A DNA stretch of 64,000 bases from assembly GCA_013396635.1 (NCBI GenBank), contig WBMW01000162.1:470903-534902 (forward strand). Reading direction: 5' to 3'. The notes beneath the pieces were generated by a model. The model saw nothing but the letters and a program-made list of their open reading frames with translations, was not told the origin of the DNA and ran no database searches. Positions 46,151 through 58,547 of this stretch are shown piece by piece. This DNA comes from Penelope pileata (lineage: Eukaryota > Chordata > Aves > Galliformes > Cracidae). Made by a program: the position numbers and the translations under genes. Position 1 is the first letter of the stretch, and each line of letters begins with the position of its first letter.

Positions 46151-49100
46151 ACCTACCACCCACTAGAAGAAAACGGGCTTCTTTTCTCAGACAACTGGCT
46201 GTATTGTACCTTCGTGTGCATTATCTGCACTGAAAGCATTCTGCGGAAAGAAATAATGTGAAGTGAAAGGGAAAAGGGCTTTACACTGTGATGGCAAGAA
46301 ACAACCGCTGACATTGCAGAGTCTGAGCTCTAATGAAAGAGTAGACCTGTTCTTCTCAATTCATATGCTGTTATTTCAGGCAAAATGAGAACAAACCTTC
46401 CGAACTTCTCATGCAGGAAAATCACTAAAACAAAGGAAAGTTGATTTGCTGATTCTGATGTGGAGACCGTGGGGTGCGCTGGCAGCAGCCCAGACGAGGA
46501 GCAGAGCTTCCCCTTCAGTGTCTACAGCCCAGACCATCCTGCTCCCTCTTTATATGCAGAAGCTATTCCTTTGCTCCAACAGGAACGGAGCAAGATTCCA
46601 GAGAGAGAGAAATGCCAGCATTGACATGAGGGCCCAATACCATGTATGTTTCTGTGAGGCTTAGTTATTGACAAGTATTTTCCTGATGCTTCACTGGGGA
46701 AAATTCCCTTCATCCATATACAGACGCACTCGGCCGGATCTTTTCTATCGTTCATCAACAAATACTGTCAGGAAATTTGATTTTTTTTTTCTCTGAATAA
46801 ACAGAATCAGACTCTTTTTCACAGTATGTACAAGCAATGCCCCAGAGGAACACAGCAGCTCCATGGATCATGTGTAGAGGACAAAACCATGCAGGGCCAT
46901 GGAAGAGCCCAGTACAAGTGACAGTTTCTGTCCAACCTCCAGCCAACCAGAAAACTGTGAAACATCCACCAAGTGTGGCAGAAGCACATTGAAGCAAATG
47001 TCAAGGTACCAAAATGCAGCTCTTCACTTTCTTGAGCTGGTTGCCTCTGCACCTCAACAGAGTCTTCTCTCACTGATGAAAGAAAATTAATTGCTGTTTG
47101 TTTGGTTTCTCCCTATTTTATAATATTAACTGATGACCGTAAATCAGGGAAGCTTTAAGAATATTCAGTTGCCAGGACTATAGGAGCTATCAAACACACA
47201 TGCCCTAACTGTTGTAAAATAGTCGGTACAAGCATAAATACACTAACAAGCTCCTACTACAGCGCAGCAAGCAACACCAGGGATTTCATGGGCAAAGAGC
47301 AATGCCACCTACCAGCTGGATGAAAGAAACCTACTGGCCAAATGGTGGCCCACTGTAGCCTGAATTTCTAATTGGAACTCAGAACTTACCGATAAATCCC
47401 ATTTACTTCTGCTAGTTAGCAGAGGGATATTCCTTAGCTTTGAATGAAGGAAAGCACCTTGAAGAAGCTCCATCTTGTTCCTTCTCTTTCCAGCGTAGTG
47501 CTATCTCAGATGCTCAATGACTGACTTTCCTGTTAAGCCAAACTTGATATTTTGGAAAGCAAAAGCAGCCCACCAGCAGGAAAATCATAGAGGCAATACA
47601 GTAGTCCTGCATCAGTATATCATGGTAAAAAACAACAATCCCCCCAAACTAATAACAACAGCAATGGACACATGAGATTGAGACCAAACATCTCTCGACT
47701 CTGTAAGAGTCAAGATCTTAATTCCTTGTAAGTTATTTTACTGTCCCAAAAGTGAGGGCTGTGTGCCCGTCTCTGCCATATCTCCTGGGAATCACAAGCA
47801 CCTGGTGCACCTCCATTCACTCACTGCACTTTCCCCTCCATCAACGTTCATCTGAGTTTGGAAAATACAAATTTCACAGTGCACTGTGCATGTAGTGCCT
47901 CCCACAGAAGCATCCCAATCTCATACAGACCCCTCAGTTCAATTTTAAACACTGTTAACTGGAGTTCCTTTCCAGCATCTGGGAACAAGAAAACCCCAGG
48001 GTGCCCCAAGGGTCCTGAAGAACTTGAACCAAGCCTGGGTGTTTCTCAGAGGGAATTTTGGGATTTTCAGAAACTCATGACCTGCCATTGAGCTTTGCAT
48101 CGCTATCACTCAGTGCATTTTTCCTCCTGGGAACACTGTTGATTCTGCCATATCAATAAAAGGAAAATGAGCAGTGGATCAATAAATTACTCAGACACTT
48201 TGTATTATCCGTTACAAGAGCTGCCAGCATGAATTTTCCACCTTCTCCCTTTTTCATGATTTTCCACCAAGCTGTGCAAAACACACTGTGTATCGCTTAC
48301 TGTTTGGGATTTTATTAACAAAAAAATAAATAAAACCTCCAAGTACTAATTTCAAACTGTTGTAGTGAACTCTCCCTTTTTTATTACATAATAGAGTCTT
48401 TTGTCCTCAGTTTTCCATCTGTTTGCTAAGCATTTTTCACTTGAAGACTCAATTAGGACAAAAAAAACCCCACACAATCATTCAATTCAAAAATTAATTT
48501 GGAGATCAAGGGACTGACTTAGGCCTATACCAGTGACTAAAAGCGATTCAGGCTTTGTCACATGATCCAAGGGAACTGAGCAACAACAGTTTAGCTGCTT
48601 TAATCCTGCTTAATTTGAGTGCAAAGAAATTCACATGTGCTACTAAGAACATTTTGCGAGTACACTGTGTCCATTTTTCTGGGTCCCCAGGTCCAAAGAC
48701 TTTGTTTCATTGAGGGCTCATGACATCCTTGATTAACAACCTCCATGCAGACAAATGAAACGCACACAATTTTGCAGAGACAGTGAGCGACCTACTCTGA
48801 GGATATCCTGCTGAGGAAGAGGTGCTTTGAGATAACACATTTCACAAGCAGGAGTGATAGCAGCAGCAGCACCTTTAGTGATGGCAGTGAATTAGGCCCT
48901 GCTACTCCAGGCACGGTGCAAAGCAGAGATGCCACCAATGACCTGAAGAGATATTTAATGAAATAATATGCGAGGTCTCAGCAATATGTAGTTTTGTGCA
49001 TACTTTGCACAGCATTTAGTCTCGCTAGCATAAAAGCTACCCCCACCAGCTCTCACCACCTGGCATGAGTGTGTGATCTCGGGTCTGCACAACAGGGCAT

Positions 49101-49716
49101 CAGCCCACCTAAAGCTTGGTTACAGCTTGTTTCAATGGGGACAGCCAAGCCAATTTTCATTAGATGAAGGAAAACTTGCAAAAACCCCATCCAGCAAACA
49201 CACACATGCACACGTACCCTTTTCCTCTCTAATGCCTTGTGTGTTTGCTGGTTTTGGAAGAACTTAATTAAAGTCGGTAGTGAAAATTCCAAGAAAAACA
49301 TGTAATCCTTTACAGTAAATGTGCTGTGATTGTTCTGGGTTCGCCCTGCCTCTCCCCCTTGGCTGGTCTCATGGTGAGACAACATAATCTAAGAGATCAA
49401 AAAGCTGAAAGCAGCGGCACTTGTTTTTCATCTTCCCTCTGACAAAGCAAATGGCAGCAGAGTGGACTTGAACTGCTTGATCCAAGCAAGGAGCACGTCC
49501 ATGCCCACGCCCAGTTCCCTCAGTTCAGCAGCTAGGTGCCCAGTTCACATAAACACCTTTCCCACAGGAGACCTCCCTTCCCAGGAGGGATGCTGCATGG
49601 ATGCAGCAGCTAGCTTGTGTAGAGGCTTTGCCCTCTGCCCACAAGAGAAGCCCAGTATGAAGGTATAGCATCATTTCTCCCATTCCCTTTCAATCCCTAG
49701 ACATTTGGTGAGAAGT
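46151..49716. other. Single-copy DNA, no gene recognised
   Basis: No coding or RNA gene is recognised. Near 48400-48430 a short segment (GTCCTCAGTTTTCCATCTGT) resembles an antisense MIR core but is too short to call. Short CA-rich runs lie at about 49198-49217. Confidence 0.5.
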
Positions 49717-49932
49717 CATAGAATCACAGAATGGCCTGGGTTGGAAGGGACCCCAAGGATCAATAAGTTCCAACCCCTCTGCCACAGGCAGGGCCACCAA
49801 CCTCCTGGTACTAGCTCAGGTTGCCCAGGGCCCCATCCAACCTGGCCTTGAACACCTCCAGGGACGGGGCATTCACAACGTCTCTGAGCAGCCTGTGCCA
49901 GTGCCTCACCACTCTCCGAGTGAAGAAAAGTC
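49717..49932 (-). mobile_element. CR1 retrotransposon 3' end, minus orientation
   Basis: The plus strand shows, in order, CATAGAATCACAGAATGGCC, TGGGTTGGAAGGGACCCC, GTTCCAACCCCTCTGCCACA, CATCCAACCTGGCCTTGAAC, CACCTCCAGGGACGGGGCAT and CAGTGCCTCACCACTCTCCG. This is the reverse complement of a CR1 3'-UTR with the terminal octamers at the left. It is better preserved on its 5'-truncated side than the 22.8-kb copy, ending near GAGTGAAGAA. Non-autonomous dead copy. Confidence 0.96.
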
Positions 49933-50509
49933 CCGGCGCTGCATGGAGTAGGTGGCAGTCACTCTGCATAGGACAAAACCATCACCCTTCTGCTAAAAAA
50001 CATGCCAGGGCAAGGGGATGAAAATGGGTTGAGGAAGCCCGGGACACAGATTGCTCCCTTAACCCTGCCTTGCTGGGACCTGGATTCATCAAGCCCTCGT
50101 TCCTAAGTCTGCGCCTTGCCTGGCTCTGCAGAGCCCCATTTTCCATGAAACGTGGAGGTGCAGATGGAGTCCCACCTCCAGGTGTTTCACACTCTGCACT
50201 GCAGGCAGATTCAGCTGGGATTTAATGCAGAGAAGTTTCAAGGGACTCTGTCCTCACCTTTGCTTTAATTTACAGCTACCTGAGGATCTGTGGCTAGCTG
50301 ACATTCTGGGAAGAAGCATCCAAGCCATGCCGACTGTAGGAATCAATTCATTTAGATTACAAACCTCCAAAAATGCTGGAAGGTCGATTACAGAAACAAC
50401 CAAACAAAAGCCACAACGGCAACCCTGCGGCTCCGTTAAAGGAGGAAGCTGCACAGAAAGGTCCGTGTGGGAGAAGCAACCAATTCAGCATCAAAGAGAG
50501 AAGCAATAA
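49933..50509. other. Single-copy DNA flanking a CpG-dense patch
   Basis: No gene or element is recognised. GC is moderate. Short overlapping frames at 50225-50600 have no known domain and run into the CpG-dense patch. Confidence 0.5.
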
Positions 50510-50696
50510 CAAGCGAGGCTTGCCCTCCCCTTCCCCGCACGGAGTGTTTTATCTCGTCGGAGTGGCGGGGCTGGCGAGGCGCCAGGGATCTCGCCGATAG
50601 ATCCAAGCGGCGCTGATGAAGAAACGCAACCAAAGTAATTAATGATGGGGGAGGACTGACTCCCGGTGCTCGCGGCGGAGCTGGGATCTGACTCAT
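50510..50696. promoter_or_regulatory. Second short CpG-dense patch with a TAATTAAT motif
   Basis: I count about 17 CpGs in about 185 bp (GCGAGG, CGCACGGAG, CTCGTCGGAG, GGCGAGGCGCC, CTCGCCGATAGATC, GCGGCGCTG, CTCGCGGCGGAG), a density far above the flanks. Inside it, AAAGTAATTAATGATGG (about 50631-50647) is a homeodomain-type core. Similar small CpG-dense, homeobox-motif patches are often conserved enhancers or minor promoters. No TATA box, convincing exon or known transcript is visible, so promoter versus enhancer is open. Confidence 0.45.
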
Positions 50697-53600
50697 TCTT
50701 TGCAACAGTTAACCCCAGAAAGAGTCAATTAGAGCAGGACTTCCCAACCTTTTGCAACAGACGCTCTCACTTTCAATTAAAATGGCTCTCTAGGAACCCC
50801 GAGCAGCAAGTTTCAGTCAGCAGGCTGCACAGAGCATCAGGCTGCCTGAGCCTTTGTTGTTTCTGACTATCTTTCTCTGACATGCCAGTTTTTAATTTGC
50901 AAAAATATTGTCTGGATTTCACCCAGGATTTCAGATGGTTTCCAGCACTCTCTGTGCTCTCTTCAATATTCTGGATAAGGTTCAGATTAGCGATAGTCCA
51001 ATATTAGCAACGGCACTTGCTCTGATTTTCAGGATAGCACTTGATTCTCCCTGTATTTGGGTCAATGCTGTAGATATGGTCCATGTTTGACAGGGTTGGG
51101 TCAATATTCTGCATCATTGTATGGCTGTATTTGCTCAGTTCTCTATTCCAAAGGGGTACAGGTTTGTCCACGATCAAATTGCAACACGGGGTGGGTTTTG
51201 AGTCTATGAAGCTGATTTCAGCCTCCTGTCACTTTGGTTCATTTTGGCATTCTGGTTGTATTCAGTAGTGCTTCTGTTCTGTCTCCCTCAAAAATATTAA
51301 AAGCGCAAGCTAGTAAATCTAGCTTGAAAAGCAGGCATGAGCTAACTTTATCTAGTCTCTCTTACATACTTTATGACAAAATAATAACACAGGAGAGAAC
51401 TGCAAAGGAATTTGAATCTTTTTAGTTCTTCAATTTGCTGTTGCTCTTTGTTAGAGGAAATCTGGGTGTTAGTGAGCAAATCTGCTTCCCTCCCAGCAAG
51501 TCCTCAAGACCCAGGAGGTTCTGACTCTGCCTCTGGCCCTACTGGCTCTGCCAATGGACAAAAACAGATTCCGTCTTTGTTTTCCATCGCCTTCCCCTTG
51601 ACCTTCCAGAGTCCATTTTTACAACAGGCTCCACTTTGGTCAACAAGGCCCTGCTTTAGGGACAATCCACAGAATTCACCTTGAGATGATACTGAGCCAG
51701 GAACAGGTTAAAATAAAGACTGGTTTACCGCACACTGTGACTTTGCTTCTGCTCTTCAAACTCCTCTTGCCACTCGTGATGGAAGTCTGTAGGAAACTTC
51801 CACGTGGACAAAAGCTCCACTGGCTTCCAAGGAGTCTCTGTGCTTTTCCCTTCATGAAGGGGACGTGGTTTTATTTAGTTTTGATTAATGCTTCACATAG
51901 ACAGACTGCAGTGTGCTAAGCATCATCACTTTTGTAGTGGAAAGGTAAGACGTTAAGATTTATCCTCCGTTTTGGTACACATAATAATCACCCTAAATAC
52001 TCAGATTGCTGAGTATTTACCCCACTGCTGGAGACTCACAGACATAGTTTCCTTCCCCATAACTTGTTTTCAATAAATAAAACCAAATTTCATTTCCATG
52101 ACATTCTTCTACAGGAGTAGATCTTCATCTCAACTGGAGAAGACATTCTCTAGCCCAGAGGGTAGAGGCTTTGCTTTATACTGTCAGAAGTGGCAAGTTC
52201 AAATCCTGTGGAGAGGGTCACATGTTTTAATAATAAACTCTTCATATTCTTTTTTATCTCCTTATTAAATATCGTTATCATTCAATACATTTGCGTTGAA
52301 TGAAAATATTTCAACAATGCTTTTGGCTGAAGATGCTAAATAATATACCATTTTATGAATAATTTTCATGAAATTTTGCATGCATCCAAATCCTGTGAGG
52401 TAGGGAAACACACTTTGTTTGAACTTTATAGCCTTCTCATTCAGTTTTCATTAATAAGTTTTCCCTTAATTCTCAATAGGTTTATCTTGAATTGAGGGAA
52501 CAATATCAGAGCCCTCCTGTAGCTTGTTTAATATCTGTAAATTTCCATGGCTGATAAGCGTCAACTGTGTATATGAATAGAGAAGTAAAATAGTGAATGT
52601 GGGAGAAAAAAAAATTAAAGGGGAGACTGCAAGATCCTATGAGGTGATAATCACAGCAAAAAGTTTGGCTTCATCAGGTACAGCTACTAGAAGGAGAACA
52701 GCAATTATTAGTCATCCTCTAAACAAAACCCAAAGTTTTCAATATGTTTGTCTCAAAAATCATTCCTTTGATAGACAGGAAACACTTGCTAGTGGAGTTT
52801 TTCAGCAGCCACTGTTCTGAGCTGTGCTCGCTTGCACTCTCTGCTTGCTGGAGGCACTGGCAAGGATACCCATGTTTCCTGGCCCAGCAAATGAATTTCT
52901 ACCAAATCTTTCACTTTTCTGAACCCAAACTCTAGCCCATACGCAGTTCCAGTCCTCTAGACAACTACCTTCCAAATCAAGGTCCAAGACCCCTTGCCCT
53001 TGTTAATCCTTCGACCACATATTCCATGAATGCTTGCAAAATCTGCACACCTCCACTCTGAGCTAAGTATGGTGGAGTTGCTCCTCCTCCATCTCCCTTA
53101 TCTTCCTGAGCCATAAATCTAGTCCTGATCCATTATGCTCCTGTTCCTATTTTAAATGTTTGGCTGCACAACACAACTTGTTCTCATGAACAGCTGTACA
53201 ATCTTTTGTTGCAGCCATCACACCTAAGAAAAAGCTGAGAAAGAGGACAGTATGTTGTAGGGTTTTTAACAAGACAAAAGTCCTCTGTGGAACAACCACG
53301 GATCTTGATGCACTTTAATTGTTGCTCCACAGTGGACTGTGGTTGGTTTGTAGGGAAATGCAAGCTGAAGCAGGCAGGAGGGGTGTAATTCTGCTGATCC
53401 TACAAGCTGACCCATCTGTCCAGACAGAACTGGACTAACACCGGGACACCGGAAAGACGGGACCTGAAGGAGGAAATGAATTCCCGTGGAGCCACAGGAT
53501 GAATCACGGTGCAGGTCACCAGGATCTATCAACGAGCAAATTCTTTTCCAATCCTGTAAATACTCAAAGCCCTGGCACCCGCAGACCTCACATGTCTAAT

Positions 53601-55127
53601 TAAAAATGGCCATGAATACTTCAATAAACGACGCAATCCATCATGCTCAGGACATAATAAAGGGACCCAGAGTGGAAAAGAAGCTTTGCCCCTGTCCTAT
53701 GTGCCATACTGTATGTGTTTCACTGCAGGAAAGCATGTGCTAATTTCTTACCTCTCTGCTGACTGCACTGTCCTTTTGCATAGTTGCTGCTAAACTGCAT
53801 GAAAGGTATTTCTAATCTCGTGACGGTGACTGAAAAGGGTTGAAGGACACAAATTAAGTCTCATAGCAATAGAGCAGCCCAAGAATGGAAGGTCAGCCAG
53901 TTGACTCTTCCCAGAATCCCCTGAACAATGCAATTATTCATGAAGGAAATTTCAAATTATTTTCATTAGACTTCTGTTTTACCAATCTAACCAAAGTGAT
54001 TAATTAGGGATTAAAATATTTACTCTGCACATGCTGCCTTGGCACGGCACTAGAATATTTAAGCATTGTGCTAAAAGGGTCAGCTGTCTCCAGTACTGTT
54101 TGGAATTCATTCTCTATTTTCTGTGTAAAAGGGCATTGACACTCATGTCTATACTACACTTAGGATCCCATTAGGGACATGGAGAGAGAAATGGGTCTCT
54201 CTTGCTGCCCTTGTAGCTGCCCCCAGCTCCCCGATTTCCTTCCTTGGGCTGAGAAGCAGACAACAGCAGCCTCAGTGACTGCAGCAATGCCCTGCAGCAG
54301 ATCCAAGGTTCAACACCTGTTCCACAGAGACAGAAAGGAGGGAAATGCTCATGAAGACCTGGAAGGACCAGCCAAGAAAGACAGCATTAGGCAGGACCAC
54401 CAAGGAGTTGGACTCAGATTTTAGACCAGTTGTGGGTATCTTGCATGACCCCTGCCAGTTTCTTACTCTAAGATTTGCCCTTATTTCTTAGTTGTGATTT
54501 GGGACTCTGCAGTTACAGGATGAGCGTTTGTTGTGCTTGGTAAGGAAGAGTGGTGCTTTGGCTCGAGCCTGCCAGGGAGCCAAATACTCTTCTGCTGAGG
54601 TTATCAGGATGTGGCCCAAGGGAAGGTGACACTACTGCACATTCTAGTGCAGGTATCTCACAAATGTTTGTCCTCACCTGGACAAACTTTGATTCAGCAC
54701 TAGAAACAGTTAACATACAACTGGGACATAGGGAATATCAGAGTGGAAGCTCACATTGGATTTAGGAACCCTAGAAACATGGACTTTGCCAAAGTAGCAT
54801 ACGCTTTCCCTGGATGTGAAGCTTAGAGGCAAGACCACACTGCATCCCTCTGTGAGGCCATTGGACGGAACCACCTTGCTTCCTGCATTCTCTTTCCACA
54901 GTTGCAGCAAGCAACCTTAGATCAGGGCCTGGGGCAAATGCCGATTCATGTAGACTTTCAAAGGCTCCTGGAATTGATTCACAATCAATCATCCTGACTT
55001 CATTTGTCTAAAATAACGGGGTGTGTAAAAAGGAAAGACTCCAAAAAGGGTGAACACGAGATACTGTGCAGTCAATGGGGCACGGGCCGTGTCTGCACAG
55101 GGGTGGCTGCGTTTGCTCCAGTGCTGA
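50697..55127. other. Single-copy DNA, no gene recognised
   Basis: No gene, RNA or transposon is recognised. Composition returns to AT-rich and CpG-poor. Around 53580-54050 there are AATTA-type motifs (GTGATTAATTAGGG at about 53997) in AT-rich DNA, too common in such composition to call. All frames are under 95 codons. Confidence 0.5.
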
Positions 55128-55189
55128 GGATGGATGGATGGATGGATGGATGGATGGATGGATGGATGGATGGATGGATGGATGGATGG
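55128..55189. repeat. GGAT tetranucleotide microsatellite, 15 uninterrupted copies
   Basis: Fifteen perfect GGAT units run from 55128 to 55187, followed by GG. Reading it in any frame gives GWMD repeats on the plus strand or IHPS repeats on the minus strand. This explains four overlapping frames at 54989-55372 that are otherwise without protein features. A perfect array this long is expected to be length-polymorphic. Confidence 0.98.
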
Positions 55190-58100
55190 GGCTTGGCTGG
55201 CACGGCCATCCAGCACATCCCAAGCAAGTGTGTGTCTCTGCAGGATAGTTAAAATGCACAGTACCTCAGAGCTGGCGAGTGCTGCCACTGCAACCTCACC
55301 AAGATGAAAAAGATGTATAACAGGATTTGCATTCCTTTCCAGACTGACTGCTGCAAGCAAACATTTCAGCACTTATTTGTTACCAATATTATTAGAAGTC
55401 TCAACCCATTTCCTGGCTGGGGCATGTTTCCTCGAGGGGACTGAAGTCACCTGTCACTTTCTTTCTCATGTTACTTAATCGTTTTAGTCCAAGCAGTAAG
55501 CTGTCAATCATATTTAATATTTAGTCACCTTGAATGCATTGCTACTGATTAAATAGACTGCTATTTCAGTAAACAACTGATGAGAGAACACTTACAGCTT
55601 CATTATAATTATTCCACCAGATATTAGAGCATTATTCATATGTAACTCCAAAGAATATTTAGGTCTTCTCCTATTTATTTCACAAACAACGTATTAATTG
55701 CTACCATATTAGCAGAGCTATCAGCACTAATTGGATAATACCCCTTCAAAGATTTTTCTTATAGCAACCTCTTTTGCTGGCATGTTTTTAATGCATCTCT
55801 GGTATTTAGGATCTCTGTTGATTACTCACAAAAAAATGCACTCTTAAGAGTTTATATATACATTTTTGGTTGTGTTTGTTTGTAATACAGTGAGACCAAG
55901 TGGCCCCTACAGGAAGAAGAGGATGATAGGACCATGTCTGTGCCATAATCCATAGTAGAGGCATGAAGAAGAATTCAGACTTCTGAGATACTCCGTGGCC
56001 TTGTCCATGATACATCCCCTACCCTGAGCAATGTACTCCCAAGGGCTTGGATGTTCCTTTTGAAACAACCCTGAAAAGACCATTAAGAAAAGTGAACTTA
56101 TTGTTAGTAGACTTAAAAACCAATTTGGTTTTGCTTGCAGAAGGGTTGAAAAATACTTCTGCAGAAGCAGTTTTTGGTAAACTCTATGTTTCATAAAGGT
56201 CTTTGCACACGACTGGTAAATTTATTGAGTGGGTTGGGCCAGAAAAGAAAAGGGGGGAGAAGAAATGTCAGAAAAGTAAAGATGTTGTATGTCAGCATCA
56301 TCTATGCAGTATCTCTAGGCCTTGCTTCCAGAAGGAAGGTTTTGTTTAGAAACTCAGCTAGAGCTATTTTTTTTTCCAAAGGAACAGATAATACATGTGT
56401 TTGTTTCGCTTCAGTGAGAGAAAATGAGAAATTGTTACTTCAGGTTGACCCAAACATTTCTCCTTGTTTCTTCCCACCCACTCACCTCCTTCCTTCCTCC
56501 CTCACAGTTTTTCAGTTTGAGCACTGAACTGAAAAATTAATTATTCTTACAGCTCTATTAAAGGATGACTTATGCCAGGCTGCTTACAGACAGCCTAGCT
56601 GATGTATATAAAATATCTTTATTTCTTATTTGTTTTTCTTGTTCTATTAGAATCTATCCCTTCTTTTGATATTTCTAAACAATAGAATCCTTTCAAAATG
56701 CTGAAGTGCCCATAGGATGCCACGGGCTATACATTAAGCTAAAATGAAATAAAACGTGATCCTAAGAAACACAAGTAATAAAGATGATGAAGTTCAACTG
56801 GAATGGTAAAATTGTTTCATCACTTCACAGCCAGGCACACACAGTCAATGCTGTGCACAGGGATGATTTTGTACCCAAGAAAACAACCTGAAGTGCAAAA
56901 ACCCAACCTTCATGCAACTGGTTAAGAGGAGCAGCACAAAAGCAAAGCATGAGCAGTGTCTACATTGCTCTCTATTTCTTCTGCTGCCTTCCACTTGTGC
57001 CTCCACATTCTGGGATGCTCCAGAGATCCAGGGTCACCTCTCTGCAGGCAGCAACAGCCCAGCTTTGTGCACAAAGTGGTGAAGTTCCAGATTTTGGGCT
57101 GTTTCCATTTCCAAAAAATAGCAAAATCTGAGCAAAGGAGGACACAAAAGCAGAAGTCTCATAGGAGAAATTTCTGGGCACAAGCAACAGCATGGTGGAA
57201 AAGACTAAATGATGTTTGGAGAAACTAGGATAGTCTCCAGATAAGATCCAGCACTTGAGATAAAAGCAACAACAACTTCCCTTTGTAGCTCTGTCAGATC
57301 TTCCTGATTTCTCAGCAACATTCACTAAGCTTACTTTCTTCCTGTGTGAATTATTCAGTCTAGGTGGGTAGGGAACACCTGGCAAGGAGAAACAGAACAG
57401 GGCAATCAACAGAATTAGTATGCAATAAGTGCTGCCTACAGTTTATTCTTCATTTGTCTCTCTCCATCCTCCCAAGGAGGTCTGTGCTATGGTCACTCTG
57501 CTGGGGTTAATTAAACTCACTTCCTCAGCAGCACAACTTGAAAAATAGAGAAAAGGCAGAATTTTAGCCTGGGCAGAGCTGATCATCACTTCAAAACACA
57601 GAAAACCAAAGGACCAGGTAAGTCACATTCCTATGCAACTCATTGCATCATCTTAAGCAGTATTTCAGGGTGTACAATATATGCACTATTCTTAAATTTG
57701 TATTTTCCTCTCTTCTTTTTCTCTGTACTCAAACAGCTCTATGGAAACATTCCTCTTCCAGCCCAGCTAAGACAGTAGGCAGGAACAAACATTAAAATGC
57801 TCAGAACATCCTAAAGAACAGAGCTAGGGATTTTTATTGTTGTTTTATAACTTTGCTTTAATCAACTTTTTATCCATTGGCTCCTTTGCAAGTTCCGACC
57901 AATATAATTAGCGCTATCTAAATTAGTTATCACTCAAAATTACTTCCTTCTTCGAAAAAAGTTTTATTTTAAAATTATAGGTGTTGCCATAGGCTATGCC
58001 AGAACTATATGCATGGGCACATTTTAAGTAGATAATATTTTTAATCCTAATTAAAAAAATATTCCTTCCCTCCATAAAATGTTGAGATTTGTGAATGACC

Positions 58101-58471
58101 TTATTTTCGTTTTGATAGACACACGGGAACTATCAACTGTTTTTCATTCATATACGTACTCTGCACCTTCCATTGAAACACTACATCGTTCAGCTAAGCT
58201 CTTACATAAATTAAATGCACATTTTTCATTGTCAAGCTTGCTCTTATTTCATTGCACACTTGTTGTAGAAGCTAACATTTCCAAAGGGTGCCTATTACAG
58301 ATCCTGCTATTTACACACTGCCATCAGTAGCAAGAATATGTTTTCAGTGTGTGCCAAACACTGTCAATTCCTATTGATTTCAGTGGAAAGTGTTCAGTAC
58401 ATCTGATAAAACACCAGGCAGCTCACAGCAGAATGGAGTTGCATCACCTGGCTCTGGCTGCAGACCCAGGA
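55190..58471. other. Single-copy AT-rich DNA, no gene recognised
   Basis: Nothing recognised. Minus-strand frames of up to 145 codons (56972-57409) show no domain and overlap plus-strand frames. The segment 57.8-58.1 kb is very AT-rich. Confidence 0.5.
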
Positions 58472-58547
58472 TTTACATTTTGAAGGGACCAAACTGAGTA
58501 GTCAAAGACTTACATTTCATAAGGACCAAACTGAGAAGTCAAAAGAA
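58472..58547. repeat. About 38-bp imperfect tandem duplication
   Basis: TTTACATTTTGAAGGGACCA at 58472 is followed about 37-38 bp later by CTTACATTTCATAAGGACCA. Each is then followed by AACTGAGTAGTCAAAGA or AACTGAGAAGTCAAAAG. About 85% identity with a one-base length shift. A simple old slippage duplication. Confidence 0.85.

Noticed and set aside
48400..48430. Antisense MIR-like core (GTCCTCAGTTTTCCATCTGT)
   Set aside because: About 25 bp of similarity with no extension on either side; may be chance.
54989..55372. IHPS/GWMD-repeat proteins
   Set aside because: They are translations of the GGAT microsatellite in all frames; nothing else in these frames looks like protein.
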